The notes under the pieces were generated by a model. That model searched no databases and was not told the DNA's origin. It saw only the letters and a program-made list of their open reading frames with translations. Below are positions 14,418 to 24,400 of a stretch of 48,951 bases of DNA, in pieces. Every line of letters starts with the position of its first letter. The stretch's first letter is position 1. This DNA comes from Ignavibacteriota bacterium (lineage in GTDB: Bacteria; Bacteroidota; Ignavibacteria; UBA10030; SZUA-254), in the NCBI GenBank assembly GCA_025358305.1, contig JANYJZ010000042.1, positions 1 through 48,951 of the forward strand, given 5' to 3'. Both the position numbers and the translations under genes were made by a program.

Positions 14418-15746
14418 CTAGAGTCCGTACTTCTTCCGTTTTCGCCAAAGTGTGGCAGGATCGATCGCCAGGACGCGCGCCGCCGCCTCGAGGTCGGCGG
14501 CAACGGCCAAGACGCGCGCAATGTGCTGGCGCTCGGTCTCTTCGAGCGAGAGCATGCCCGCGGGGCCCGACGGGCGTGGTTCGAGGAGCTCCGCCGGGAG
14601 GTGCGCGGGTTCGATGGGTCCGCCTCGGGCGAGGAGCACGGAGCGCTCCATGACGTTCTGGAGCTCGCGGATGTTCCCGGGCCACCGGTGCGCTGTGAGG
14701 ATCTTCAGCGCCTCGGGAGCGATCTCGGGCTCGGCCTTCGGAGAATACTTCTTCGCAAAATAATGGATGAGCAGCAAGATGTCCTCCGGCCTCTCCCGGA
14801 GCGGCGGCAGCGTGATCCGTACAGCGTTGAGGCGGTAGTAGAGGTCTTCGCGGAAGCTCCCCTCCTCGAGCGACTCGGAGAGCTTCCTGTTCGTCGCGGC
14901 GAGGATACGGACGTCGACCTTCCGGACGACGTTCTCCCCGACCCGCTCGAACTCCCGGTTCTGGAGGAAGCGCAGGAGCTTCACTTGGGTCGACTGGGGG
15001 ATCTCCCCCACCTCGTCGAGGAACACCGTGCCGCCGGCGGCCGATTCAAAGCGCCCCTCGCGCTCTTTCACTGCGCCGGTGAAGGCGCCCTTGACATGTC
15101 CGAAGAGCTCGCTTTCCAGGAGGTTCTCGGCCAAAGCGGCGCAGTTCACCTTCACGAACGGCTTCTCGCGCCTGCCGCTTTCGCCGTGGATGAACAGGGC
15201 GAGGAGCTCCTTCCCCGTGCCGCTCTCCCCTTCGATCAGGACCGAGAGAGGGCTGTCGGCCACCTGGCGTGCGAGTTCGATCTGCCGGCGCATGAGGACG
15301 TTTCGGGTGACGATGTCGCTTTCCGAGCGCGCGGAGGCGAGCTGGCGCCGGAGTTCCCGCACCTCGTGCCGGAGCGCGTGGTGATCGAGGATCTTCCCGG
15401 CAAACAGCTGGAGTTCCTTCAGGTCGAACGGCTTCTGGATGAAGTCGAACGCGCCGTTCTTGATCGCCTCGACCGCGCTGTCGATCGAGCCGTGCGCCGT
15501 GACCATGACCGCCGTGGTCGAGGGGGAGCGCTGGCGAAGCTCCCGGAGGACCTGCATCCCGTCGATCGGCTGCATCATGAGATCGATGAACGCGATGTCG
15601 TACGCGTCGGGCGTGAGCTGTTCGAGCGCTTCGACGGGGTTCGAAAACCCGTCAACGGAGAAGCCGATGGCCTCGAGGCCGATTTTGAGGGTCTTGAGGA
15701 TGTTCGGCTCGTCGTCGACGACGAGGACCTTTCCGCGCGGCGTCAT
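14418..15746 (-). CDS. NtrC-family sigma-54-dependent response regulator
   Basis: 442 residues: a receiver domain (1-118, phospho-acceptor Asp55 in IAFIDLMMQ), an AAA+ domain with Walker A GESGTGKE and the GAFTGA loop that contacts sigma-54 (LFGHVKGAFTGAVKERE), the switch RILAATNRKL and the arginine-finger REDLYYRLN segment, and a C-terminal Fis-type helix-turn-helix (ARVLAIDPATLWRKRKKYGL). It activates sigma-54 promoters when phosphorylated. Its start overlaps the stop of the sensor kinase gene by 4 nt. Domain order and the partner kinase recall AlgB of Pseudomonas. A consensus sigma-54 promoter about 190 bp downstream is a likely target. Confidence 0.93.
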   Translation of the reverse strand: MTPRGKVLVVDDEPNILKTLKIGLEAIGFSVDGFSNPVEALEQLTPDAYDIAFIDLMMQPIDGMQVLRELRQRSPSTTAVMVTAHGSIDSAVEAIKNGAFDFIQKPFDLKELQLFAGKILDHHALRHEVRELRRQLASARSESDIVTRNVLMRRQIELARQVADSPLSVLIEGESGTGKELLALFIHGESGRREKPFVKVNCAALAENLLESELFGHVKGAFTGAVKEREGRFESAAGGTVFLDEVGEIPQSTQVKLLRFLQNREFERVGENVVRKVDVRILAATNRKLSESLEEGSFREDLYYRLNAVRITLPPLRERPEDILLLIHYFAKKYSPKAEPEIAPEALKILTAHRWPGNIRELQNVMERSVLLARGGPIEPAHLPAELLEPRPSGPAGMLSLEETERQHIARVLAVAADLEAAARVLAIDPATLWRKRKKYGL

Positions 15747-17596
15747 GCGTGCTCCACATGGACCGCCGGGAGGCGGAAGGTGAACGTCGAACCCTCATTC
15801 ACGACGCTTTCGACCCAGATCGTCCCTCCGTAGAGCTCCACGATCTCCTTCGCGATCGCAAGACCCAGGCCGACGCTTCCCGGGGTCGTGCTCATGGAGT
15901 GCTTCACCTGGACGAACTTGTCGAAGATCGTCGAGAGGTATTCCGGGGCGATCCCCCGGCCGGTATCCCGGACCCGGACGACGACGTCGTCCCCACGAGA
16001 GGAGGCGGTGATCCGGACCGAGCCGCCGGCGTCGGTGTAGCGAAGCGCGTTGTTGACGAGGTTCGAGACGATCCACGAGAACTGCTGCTCGTCGCCGACG
16101 AGGATGGGCAGCTGACCCGCGAACTCCACCTCCAGGGCGACGCCTTTGTTCTTGAACTGGAGGTTCAAGGGCTCGATCGCCGACTCGATCGCCTTGCGCA
16201 TGTCGACCTGTTCCTCCCGGCGGTCGATCTTCCCTGATTCGAGCTTCGAGAGCTGGAGGAGCTCCCGGACGAGCTTCGTGAGCCGCTCGCAGTCCTGTTT
16301 CGAGGCGTTGAGAAGCTCCTCTTGGGCGTCGGTGATCGGCCCGAGGAGCCGCTGGCGCAGGATATCGACGCCCATGTTAATCGAGGTGAGGGGGGTGCGA
16401 AACTCGTGCGAGACGGCGGCCATGAAGTCGGACTTCATCTTGTCGAGCTCCTTGAACTGCGTCACATCCTGGAGGACGAGGACGACGCCGGCGCGCGAGC
16501 CGTGCGCGCCCGGGATCTCTGAGATGCGCGGGCGCATGTAGACCGGGCGTCCGAGGTACGTAAAGAGAAGGTACGGCTGGCCTGCGATCGCGGGATCGTC
16601 GGGCTTTCGGAAGATATTGAGAAGGCGTTCGTCGGCGATGCACTCACCGAGCGGCTTCCCGAGGACGGCTTGCTCGCTCAGTTGGAGGAGCTCCTCGGCG
16701 CTATGGTTGATGAGCTGGAGCGTGCCGCCCGAGTCGCAGACCATGATGGCGTCCGAGATGCTCTCGACGATCGTCTCCGACTTCTTCTTCTCCGAGAGGA
16801 TGTTCTCGATGTTCATCTCCTCGAACTTCCGGAGCCGCTCGGTCATCTTGTTGAACTCCCTGCTGAGTTCGCCCACCTCGTCGTTCGTGTTGATGTCGAG
16901 CTTCAGGTCGAGCCGGCCGCGGCCGATCCTGTGGACCGTCTCGGTGAGCCGCTCCGCCGGTTCGATGATGCGCTTCGTGAACTGGATGATCGTCAGGATG
17001 CTCAGGCCGGTGGCGAGGAAGGTCGCGAACAGGACGGCGATGATCGCCTCGTCCGAGGTCGACCGGGTCTGCCGGGCGACACGCTGCATCTGGATCTGGT
17101 TCTCCTCGATGAGCCAGAAGCAATTGTCGGAAAGGCGCTGGGAGAAGGGCCGCACCGTGTTGTAATAGTACGTCTTGGCTTCCCGCAGGTCCCCTTTCCG
17201 GGCCTGGCGCTCCAAGGGCTCGATGACGAGGAGGTAGCCTTCGTAGGTCGAACGGATGTTCTCGAGGATCGGTCCGGTCGCCGTGTCGCGGTGGTCGTAG
17301 ACCTGCTGGAAGATCTGGTAGAACTCGTCCTTCGCCTCGATGAGCTTCACGCGGCCGTCGTTGACGTCGCCGTTGAGGATGTTCGAGATCGCCTCCTCGT
17401 GGCGCTCGACGGAGCGCGTCATGTTCTCCACGATCATGACGTTCGGGTAGTTCTCCGTCAGGATGGTATTGAGGGCGTCGGTGAGCCGGTTGAAGTTATA
17501 GATCGCGTAGGACGTCGCGGCGATGTTGATCACCACCAGGACGACGTACCCGACGCCGATCTTGAACCGGAGGCTATTGAAGAAAGGTATCTGCAT
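15743..17596 (-). CDS. KinB-like membrane sensor histidine kinase
   Basis: 617 residues. Two membrane helices (about 10-30 and 187-207) bracket a helical periplasmic sensor that resembles a four-helix bundle. A HAMP domain, a PAS domain (VESISDAIMVCDSGGTLQLI), a HisKA domain with the phospho-accepting His in AVSHEFRTPLTS (about residue 395) and a HATPase domain with N, G1 and G2 boxes (NLVNNALRY, DTGRGI, GLGLAIAKEIV) follow. The layout matches KinB, the kinase of AlgB. It is co-translated with the downstream regulator (ATGA overlap). The 311-bp gap to the divergent permease gene shows no clear promoter for this strand. Confidence 0.9.
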   Translation of the reverse strand: MQIPFFNSLRFKIGVGYVVLVVINIAATSYAIYNFNRLTDALNTILTENYPNVMIVENMTRSVERHEEAISNILNGDVNDGRVKLIEAKDEFYQIFQQVYDHRDTATGPILENIRSTYEGYLLVIEPLERQARKGDLREAKTYYYNTVRPFSQRLSDNCFWLIEENQIQMQRVARQTRSTSDEAIIAVLFATFLATGLSILTIIQFTKRIIEPAERLTETVHRIGRGRLDLKLDINTNDEVGELSREFNKMTERLRKFEEMNIENILSEKKKSETIVESISDAIMVCDSGGTLQLINHSAEELLQLSEQAVLGKPLGECIADERLLNIFRKPDDPAIAGQPYLLFTYLGRPVYMRPRISEIPGAHGSRAGVVLVLQDVTQFKELDKMKSDFMAAVSHEFRTPLTSINMGVDILRQRLLGPITDAQEELLNASKQDCERLTKLVRELLQLSKLESGKIDRREEQVDMRKAIESAIEPLNLQFKNKGVALEVEFAGQLPILVGDEQQFSWIVSNLVNNALRYTDAGGSVRITASSRGDDVVVRVRDTGRGIAPEYLSTIFDKFVQVKHSMSTTPGSVGLGLAIAKEIVELYGGTIWVESVVNEGSTFTFRLPAVHVEHA

Positions 17597-17836
17597 GTTC
17601 TCTGGTACGGTTCAAGAATGTCCTTCTCAAAGTGCGTCCTGCTACAAATACAATGCAGAATTGCCGCGATAACCGCCGGGAATACAGAGCAATACAGATG
17701 CTCCGACCCGGCACCTCTCTGATGCGCTCGTAGGGGGGGCGCCTGCCCCGCTTGCGCGACCCTCACGTGCTCAAATGTAGTGATCCTCCGCATGAGAGTC
17801 AAAAGAATTTGCGAAAACGGCCTAAAATCCAACAAG

Positions 17837-17865
17837 TTGACTTTCGGGGATATTCTAGGTATTAT
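17837..17865 (+). promoter_or_regulatory. Promoter of the permease-USP gene (TTGACT-N17-TATTAT)
   Basis: Near-consensus housekeeping boxes with a 17-bp spacer (equivalent to TTG-N20-TA). Transcription would begin about 36 nt before the ATG at 17908. It lies in the 311-bp divergent gap between this gene and the sensor kinase; nothing else is evident in the gap. Confidence 0.65.
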
Positions 17866-17907
17866 GAAACCCACTTCAATCGTATGACTTCGATAATTTA
17901 GGCCCGT

Positions 17908-19626
17908 ATGGAGCTTTCCACCAGCCGGCCCCGCGTTCTGGGCTGGCTCCGCAGTGCTGCAATCCTCGATGGTGACTGGGGCACAAGCATAGCGTACGTG
18001 TTGGGTATCGCGTTCTATCACGCGGGTTACTTCAGCGGCTGGCATCTGATCATGATGCTGACTTTTACGACGCTCATCGCGCTGAATTACGTCACCATTT
18101 GCCGGCTCTACCCCGGCGGAGGCGGCGTCTACAGCTCCGTCAGCCACCGTTCCCGCACGTTCGCCGTCATCGGCGCGCTCCTTCTGACGGCGGATTACGT
18201 CATCACCGCGTCGCTCTCCGTCCTCGACGCCTGCCACTATCTCGCGCTCGACTACCCGGAACTCTGGGCGATCGGCATCATTCTCTGCATCGGCGCCCTC
18301 AACTGGTTCGGCCCCCGGCACGCCGGGAGCGTCGCGATCGTCATCTCCGCCGCCACCTTGGCCGGCCTCCTTGTGCTCATCGTCATGGCCTTTCCGGCCG
18401 CCACCCGCAGCGCCCATCTGGAACTCGCGCCCGGCGGACTGGGGACGAACTGGACGTTTTTCGTGGCGATCATCCTGTCGATCTCCGGCATCGAGGCGAT
18501 CTCGAACATGACCGGGGTGATGAAGGACCCCGCCAAGAGCTCCAAGAAGGCGATCTTAAGCGTCCTGGCGAAGATCTCCATCGCGACGGTCGTCCTCGGG
18601 TTCGCGATGCTGGCGATCCCGAACTTGAGCCAGACCGAGCATAAGGAGGAGATGATCCGCTACCTTGGGGAGTTCTACGTCGGCAACTGGTTCGGGCCCG
18701 TCATCGGCGTCGTCCTCGGGTTCCTCCTCATTTCCGCGGGGAACACCGCCATCAACGATCTCATCTCCATCCAGTTCCTCATGTCGGTGGACGGGGAGCT
18801 GCCGAAGAGCCTCAGGAAGCTCAACTCGTTCGGCGTCCCGATCCTCCCTCTTGTCATCGCAACGATGATCCCGGTCGTCGTCCTTTTGGTCATCCACGAC
18901 CTCATCACGCTGTCGTCCCTCTACGCCATCGGCGTCGTCGGCGCCATCATGATCAACGTCGGCTCGACGGGAACGGACAAGACGCTCAAACTCTCCTACT
19001 GGACCCGGGGGTTCATGATCCTCTCCGCGTTCGTCCTCTTTCTCATTGAAACGACGATCGTCATCGAGAAGCGCAAGGCCGTCATCTTCGCCTCGAGCGT
19101 CTTGGTCGTCGGCCTCATCGCCCGCCAGATCGCGAAGCGCCAGGCCGGCCCGAAGGGCATCATCGAGGCCGCTCCGCCGCCGCGCCCGGCGGTCTCCGGA
19201 ATCAGGGGCGAACCGATCTCCTTTACGACGAAGATCCTCCTTCCCATCCGAGACCGGGGAGAAAGCCTTCTTCGCCAAGTGTGCGAAGAGGCGAAGGTCC
19301 ACAAGTCGTTCCTGTTCGTCCTCCACATCAACCAGGTCTCCGTCGTGGGACTCCTCCCGGAGAAGCTCGCCTCCGAGTCGTACGCCAGCCAGGATTGGAT
19401 CGGGAAGGTCTGTTCCGAATACGGGATCCCGTTCCGGGTCATGAGCATCTTCTCGAGCGACATCGGCTACACGATCTGCGAGCAGGCCGCCACACTGGGC
19501 GTCGACAAGGTCATCATGGGCGCGACGCAGCGCACCCTCGTGGAGAAGGCATTGCGGGGAGACGTGATACAAACGGTGTCGGAACTGCTGCCGGAGGAGA
19601 TCCAGCTCGCCATCTACAGGGCGTAG
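17908..19626 (+). CDS. APC-family permease fused to a universal stress (USP) domain
   Basis: 572 residues. Residues 1-420 form an amino acid-polyamine-organocation transporter of about 12 helices; the first shows the unwound substrate-binding helix (ILDGDWGTSIAYVLGIA) and GGGGVYSSVSHRS follows. After a proline-rich linker (EAAPPPRPAVSG) comes a USP domain from about residue 440 (TKILLPIRDRGESLLRQVCE ... GVDKVIMGATQRTLVEKALRGD), in which the GATxR...L.GD part resembles the nucleotide-binding loop. Such fusions are thought to tie transport to cellular energy or stress state. The substrate cannot be told. It ends 9 nt from a convergent response regulator gene. Confidence 0.85.
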   Translation: MELSTSRPRVLGWLRSAAILDGDWGTSIAYVLGIAFYHAGYFSGWHLIMMLTFTTLIALNYVTICRLYPGGGGVYSSVSHRSRTFAVIGALLLTADYVITASLSVLDACHYLALDYPELWAIGIILCIGALNWFGPRHAGSVAIVISAATLAGLLVLIVMAFPAATRSAHLELAPGGLGTNWTFFVAIILSISGIEAISNMTGVMKDPAKSSKKAILSVLAKISIATVVLGFAMLAIPNLSQTEHKEEMIRYLGEFYVGNWFGPVIGVVLGFLLISAGNTAINDLISIQFLMSVDGELPKSLRKLNSFGVPILPLVIATMIPVVVLLVIHDLITLSSLYAIGVVGAIMINVGSTGTDKTLKLSYWTRGFMILSAFVLFLIETTIVIEKRKAVIFASSVLVVGLIARQIAKRQAGPKGIIEAAPPPRPAVSGIRGEPISFTTKILLPIRDRGESLLRQVCEEAKVHKSFLFVLHINQVSVVGLLPEKLASESYASQDWIGKVCSEYGIPFRVMSIFSSDIGYTICEQAATLGVDKVIMGATQRTLVEKALRGDVIQTVSELLPEEIQLAIYRA

Positions 19627-19635
19627 ACGGCCCGA

Positions 19636-20019
19636 TTATTTCTTGATGAGTTCGCGCAGACGGTTCTCGATCTGCTCGATATCGACCGGCTTGCGAAGGA
19701 TGCCGAACACACCCACCTTCCGGGCTTCCGCGAGCACGCGGTCGTCCTGAAACCCCGTAATGAAGAGGAACGGGATCGCCGCGGTCGCCGGGGACGCCTT
19801 CACCTTCTTGAACATCTCGAACCCGCTCAGTCGCGGCATGACGATATCCGAAATGATGGCGTCGGGGGTGAACGTCTGGAGCTTCTCGAGCGCCTCCTGG
19901 CCGTCGTAGGCGAGAACGACCTCATAACTGTCCATTTCGAGAAGATCCCTCAGAAGCTCGGCAAATCCCGCCTCGTCGTCGACGAGGAGTATCTTCCGTG
20001 GTTTTTTTTCTGCCGCCAT
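19636..20019 (-). CDS. Single-domain response regulator
   Basis: 127 residues, a CheY-like receiver with the acidic pair DDE (14-16), the phospho-acceptor Asp58 in AIISDIVMPRL, a conserved Thr/Ser (LFITGF) and Lys in ILRKPVD. No output domain is present, so it acts by protein contact or in a phosphorelay. The start is the ATG at 20019: the frame stays open much further upstream, but that part overlaps the secreted protein gene and looks non-coding, and a good promoter sits 23 nt before this ATG. A run of eight A residues in the gene encodes the EKK stretch near its start. Confidence 0.9.
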   Translation of the reverse strand: MAAEKKPRKILLVDDEAGFAELLRDLLEMDSYEVVLAYDGQEALEKLQTFTPDAIISDIVMPRLSGFEMFKKVKASPATAAIPFLFITGFQDDRVLAEARKVGVFGILRKPVDIEQIENRLRELIKK

Positions 20020-20048
20020 GTCGTTGCGCCGTGTGTGGTGAAGTTGTG

Positions 20049-20079
20049 TGAATATAGGGAATGCAAACCCAAGAATCAA
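20049..20079 (-). promoter_or_regulatory. Promoter of the response regulator (TTG-N20-TATATTCA)
   Basis: TTG at 20079-20077, 20-base spacer, TATATTCA at 20056-20049 on the minus strand. It decides the short start of the gene at 20019, since the longer frame begins upstream of this promoter. Confidence 0.65.
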
Positions 20080-20158
20080 GTTCCCCCACAGAACTGGACC
20101 CCTTGGCCGAAGCAGTGCAATTTCAACGCCTTCGATCGGTTCCCGCCTCCGTGATTCC

Positions 20159-20983
20159 CTACCGCAAAAGGACCATCTTCCGCACGTCGCTTCGGCCCGA
20201 CGCCGTGAGCCGGTAGAGGTAGATCCCGCTCGGCAGCGACCCAGCATCCCATAGGCTCGCATGGACCCCCGGCGACTGGCGCTCTCGCACAAGGGCGGCC
20301 ACGAGGCGGCCGCGTATATCGTATACCGAGAGTTCGACGAACCCCTCCCGGTCGAGTTCGTACCGGATGGTCGTCGCCGGATTGAAGGGATTGGGATAAT
20401 TCTGAAGGAGCGCGCGTTGCCGGGGCAGTTCTCCGGGCCCGACCGCGAGGACCGAGTCGTTCGTCAGATCGACGATGAAATTCGCGCCAAAGTTCCACTT
20501 GTCCCCCGTCGGGATCCCGTTGCCGTTCACGCTGTTCGCGCCGCTGAAGAGCGTGTCGAGGCTCGTATCGGCGGGCGCGGTGTAGAAGAAGTCCCAGCGG
20601 ACCGTGTCGGCCACGAACGCTTTCGGGGAGGTATGAGTGAGCTCCTGGCCGTCGATCGAAGGGAGGAGCTGCGACGTGCCGTCAGCCGGGGCCAGCGCGC
20701 CCCTCCCCGCCGCCACGTTGAGGCCCCCTTCAATGGCAGGGCCGCCGGTCATGAGGAGCGTATAACGCCCTTGCGTCCCCTGCCGGAGCCGGGCGGGTCC
20801 TTCGATCCAGACCGTGACGCTATCGGCCGGGGCGAACGCATGGCAGGTGCAGCCGAAGCCGTTCTTCTTCGTCACGCCGACGACGCCGCTGTCGTGGAGA
20901 AGGGTCCAGCCGGCAAAGAGCGCGTAGCACGAGGCGGCAAGCGCGACGGCGCACGCGCGGCGGGAAAAAGGGATCCTGTTCAT
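20159..20983 (-). CDS. Choice-of-anchor V protein with type IX sorting domain
   Basis: 274 residues: signal peptide, then a domain like the choice-of-anchor V / reeler-like domain (NGFGCTCH, then YTLLMTGGPAIEGGLNVAAG, GQELTHTSPK, DFFYTAPADTSLDTL), and a C-terminal type IX secretion sorting domain from about residue 190 (LLQNYPNPFNPATTIRYEL ... GIYLYRLTASGRSDVRKMVL). It should cross the outer membrane by T9SS and be released or attached there. The cysteine motif is CxCH, not the haem-binding CxxCH, so covalent haem is not predicted. Own promoter upstream. Confidence 0.85.
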   Translation of the reverse strand: MNRIPFSRRACAVALAASCYALFAGWTLLHDSGVVGVTKKNGFGCTCHAFAPADSVTVWIEGPARLRQGTQGRYTLLMTGGPAIEGGLNVAAGRGALAPADGTSQLLPSIDGQELTHTSPKAFVADTVRWDFFYTAPADTSLDTLFSGANSVNGNGIPTGDKWNFGANFIVDLTNDSVLAVGPGELPRQRALLQNYPNPFNPATTIRYELDREGFVELSVYDIRGRLVAALVRERQSPGVHASLWDAGSLPSGIYLYRLTASGRSDVRKMVLLR

Positions 20984-21026
20984 GGTCTCATCACCAGGTG
21001 GTCAAAGGTCAAAGGGATGTACTCAC

Positions 21027-21057
21027 CGAATATAGCGATCTGGGAGAATTCTATCAA
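21027..21057 (-). promoter_or_regulatory. Promoter of the choice-of-anchor V gene (TTG-N20-TATATTCG)
   Basis: TTG at 21057-21055, 20-base spacer, TATATTCG at 21034-21027 on the minus strand, about 45 nt ahead of the ATG at 20983. Confidence 0.65.
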
Positions 21058-21199
21058 TACCTGATTCCACGGATCCGTGCCGGCCCCCAGCATGATGGAG
21101 AACGGCCGATTCCGGCCAGTGTTTATAGGAGGTTGGAGATGAGACGGAACTGTTCGGGCAGCGCGGCGCTGGTCGTCCGTGTCATCGGGGGGGAGGGGC

Positions 21200-21295
21200 C
21201 TACCAGGCGGTACCCGAGCGCAAGACCGCCACGACGAAATAGCCTGCGATAAGGGCAAGGACGATCACAATGCGAAGGAGAGTCTCTCGTTTCAT
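21200..21295 (-). CDS. Possible 31-residue single-helix membrane peptide
   Basis: MKRETLL, then a continuous hydrophobic helix (RIVIVLALIAGYFVVAVL) and a short RSGTAW tail. Two facts favour a real gene: the composition is that of a membrane helix with positive-inside N-terminus, and a promoter-like TTG-N19-TACATTGG lies so close that the transcript would begin at about the ATG (leaderless). No Shine-Dalgarno sequence is visible. It could still be chance. Confidence 0.35.
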   Translation of the reverse strand: MKRETLLRIVIVLALIAGYFVVAVLRSGTAW

Positions 21296-21300
21296 GGGTG

Positions 21301-21330
21301 CCAATGTACGAAAATTCAACCATGATCCAA
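21301..21330 (-). promoter_or_regulatory. Candidate promoter of the 31-residue peptide (TTG-N19-TACATTGG)
   Basis: Minus-strand boxes at 21330-21328 and 21308-21301, divergent from the amidohydrolase promoter. The spacer is one base shorter than elsewhere in the window. Confidence 0.35.
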
Positions 21331-21349
21331 AATCCCTCCCCGGCCGGTC

Positions 21350-21380
21350 TTGACTCCGGTTTTCCTTCTGAGTATCTTGT
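21350..21380 (+). promoter_or_regulatory. Promoter of the TolB-amidohydrolase gene (TTG-N20-TATCTTGT)
   Basis: TTG at 21350-21352, 20-base spacer, TATCTTGT at 21373-21380. It lies inside an in-frame upstream extension of the gene, which argues for translation starting at the ATG at 21419. Confidence 0.6.
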
Positions 21381-21418
21381 TCATCATTTTCCATCACCCC
21401 ACACGAAGGATCAACGTC

Positions 21419-24400
21419 ATGGCTCGATCACTGCGCGGCGTCCTGGCCGCCCTCCTCTTTCTCCTGGTCCACCAATCGATCATTGCGTTTCCGGCGCTGC
21501 CCGACACGGCGGCGGCGAAGAAGGACGGCGCCAAGCCGGCCGATACGAAATGGGACGTCACGGCGAAGCACGGCCCGACCACCGACATTACGCTCGAGAC
21601 GAGCGAAGGGACCTGGATGTCCGTCGATGTGAGCCCGAACGGAAAGCAGCTCGTCTTCGACATGCTCGGGGACATCTATACCATGCCGATCACCGGCGGA
21701 ACGGCCGTCCTGTTGGCGGGGGGACCGGCGTATGAGTCACAGCCCCGGTTCAGCCCCGACGGCAAGAGGATCTCGTTCACCAGCGACCGCGACGGGACGG
21801 ACAATATCTGGGCCATGGACGCCGACGGCAAGAACCCGAAGCAGATCACGAAGGAGAAGGAACGTCAAACGAACAACGCCGTCTGGTCGCACGACGGGAA
21901 CTACATCGTCGCCCGGAAGCATTACCGCAATTCGCGCTCCCTCGGCGCGGGCGAGATGTGGATGTACTACATCGGCGGCGGCGACGGCCTGCAGCTGACG
22001 AAGCGGCGCAACTGGGAGCAGGACGCCGGTGAACCGTCGCTCTCCCCCGACGGCCGCTACCTCTACTACAGCGAAGATGTGAGTCCCGGAGGAGGGTTCC
22101 AGTACAACAAGGACCCGTACGGCGTCATCTACGTCATCCAGCGGCTCGACATGGAAAGCGGCAAGAAAGAGACGTTCATCCGGGGCGAGGGCGGCTCGGT
22201 CAGACCACAGGTCTCCCCGGACGGCAAAACCATCGCGTTCGTCCGCCGGGTGCGCCTCAAGACCGTGCTCTACCTCTATGACGTCGAGAGCGGCGTCGAG
22301 ACCCCCATCTACGACAACCTCAACCGCGACGCCCAGGAGACATGGGCGATCTTCGGGGTCCACCCAGGATTCTCGTGGACTCCGGACGGCGGTTCCATCG
22401 TCATCTCGGCGAAGGGCCACTTCTGGAAGGTCAACCTCAAGACGAAGGAGGCGGTGCAGATCCCCTTCCATGCGACCGTGCACCAGACGATCACCGAAGC
22501 GGTGCGTTTCCCCCAGGTCGTCGCGCCGGACTCGTTCGACGTCAAGATGCTCCGGTTCGTCACCGTCGCCCCCGACCAGCGGTCGGTCATCTACTCCGCC
22601 CTGGGCAAGCTCTACCGCAAGGAACTCCCCCACGGCAACGTCCGGCGCGTCACGAGCGACGCCGAGAACTTCGAGGTCGATCCCTCCTTCTCCCGCGACG
22701 GCCGGTGGATCGTCTACGCCACCTGGAACGACAAGGTGAAGGGCGGCATCTGGAAGGTCCATCCCGACGGGTCTGGGCAAACGAAAGTGACGAAACGGAT
22801 CGGGCACTACGTCGAGCCTCGGTTCTCGAACGACGGCTCGAAGATCGTCTTTCGGCGCACGGGCGGCGACGGCATCCGGGGCGACACGTACAGCAAGGAG
22901 CAGGGCATCTACTGGATCCCGGCCGACGGCGGCAAGGCCTCCCTCATCACCGACGAGGGGAGCAACCCGCTGTTCGCGACCTCCGGCGACAGGATCTATC
23001 TCTCCGCGAACGAAGGGGAGAAGAGCGCCTTGATCAGCATCGGACTCAGCGGCCAGGAACGCCGCGTGCACTTCACCTCCGACAACGCCGTCGAGTTCAT
23101 GCCTTCGCCCGATGAACAGTGGATCGCGATCGTCGAACGGTTCAATGCGTATGTAGGGCTCTTCCCGAAGACCGGCCAGGCGGTTTCCATCGGCCCCTCC
23201 ACGTCGGACTACCCGCTGAAGCGGATCAGCCGCGATGCAGCGTCGTATCTCAATTGGTCCTCCGACAGCAAGAAGGTCTTTTGGTCCCTCGGCCCGGAAC
23301 TCTTCACCCGCGACTTCACGAATACGTTCGCGTTCGTCAAGGGAGCCGCGGACAGCGTCCAGGACAAACCCGACACCGTCGGCATTCAGATCGGCTTCAA
23401 GGCCCTCACCGACAATCCGACCGGGTCCATCGCGCTCACGGGAGCGACCGTCATCACGATGAAGGGAGACGAGGTCATCCAGAACGCGACCGTGCTCGTC
23501 GAGCGCAACCGCGTGAAGGCCGTCGGCCCGGCGTCGGACATCAAGATCCCGGCCGGCACGACGACCATCGACGTCAAGGGAAAGTTCATCATGCCGGGCA
23601 TCATCGACGTCCACGCCCACATCGGTACGGGGAGCAACGACATCACCCCGCAAACGCACTGGCCCTACTACACGAACCTGGCCTTCGGCGTGACGACGTC
23701 GCACGACCCCTCCTCGGGCACCGAGATGGCCTTCACCAACTCCGAACTTCTCAAGGCGGGCATCCTGACGGGACCGCGGCTCTACACGACCGGGACGATC
23801 CTCTACGGCGCCGAAGCGCCATTTAAGGCGGTCATCACCTCCTTCGACGACGCGATGTCGCACTTGCGCCGGATGAAGGCGGTCGGCGCGTTTACCGTGA
23901 AGAGCTACAACCAGCCGCGCCGTGATCAGCGCCAGCAGATCATCGAGGCCGCACGCGCCTTGAAGATGATGGTCGTCCCCGAAGGTGGTTCGACCTTCTT
24001 CTGGAACATGTCGATGATTCTCGACGGCCACACGGGCATCGAGCATTCGCTCCCCGTCTCCCCGCTCTACGCCGACGCCACGACGCTCCTGGCGAAGAGC
24101 CATACCGGCTACACGCCGACGCTCATCGTGGGGTACGGCGGACTCTGGGGAGAGAACTACTGGTTCATGAAGACGAAGGTCTGGGAGAACAAGCGACTTC
24201 TCACCTTCACCCCGCGCGACGTCATCGACCCGCGCTCGCGCCGGAGGATGATGGCGGAAGAGGATGACTTCAACTACATCGAGAACGCGAAAGCGGCCAA
24301 AGGCGTCCTGGACGCCGGCGGCAAGGTGCAGTTGGGGGCGCACGGCCAGCTTCAGGGCCTCGGGGCGCACTGGGAACTCTGGATGTTCGTCCAGGGGGGC

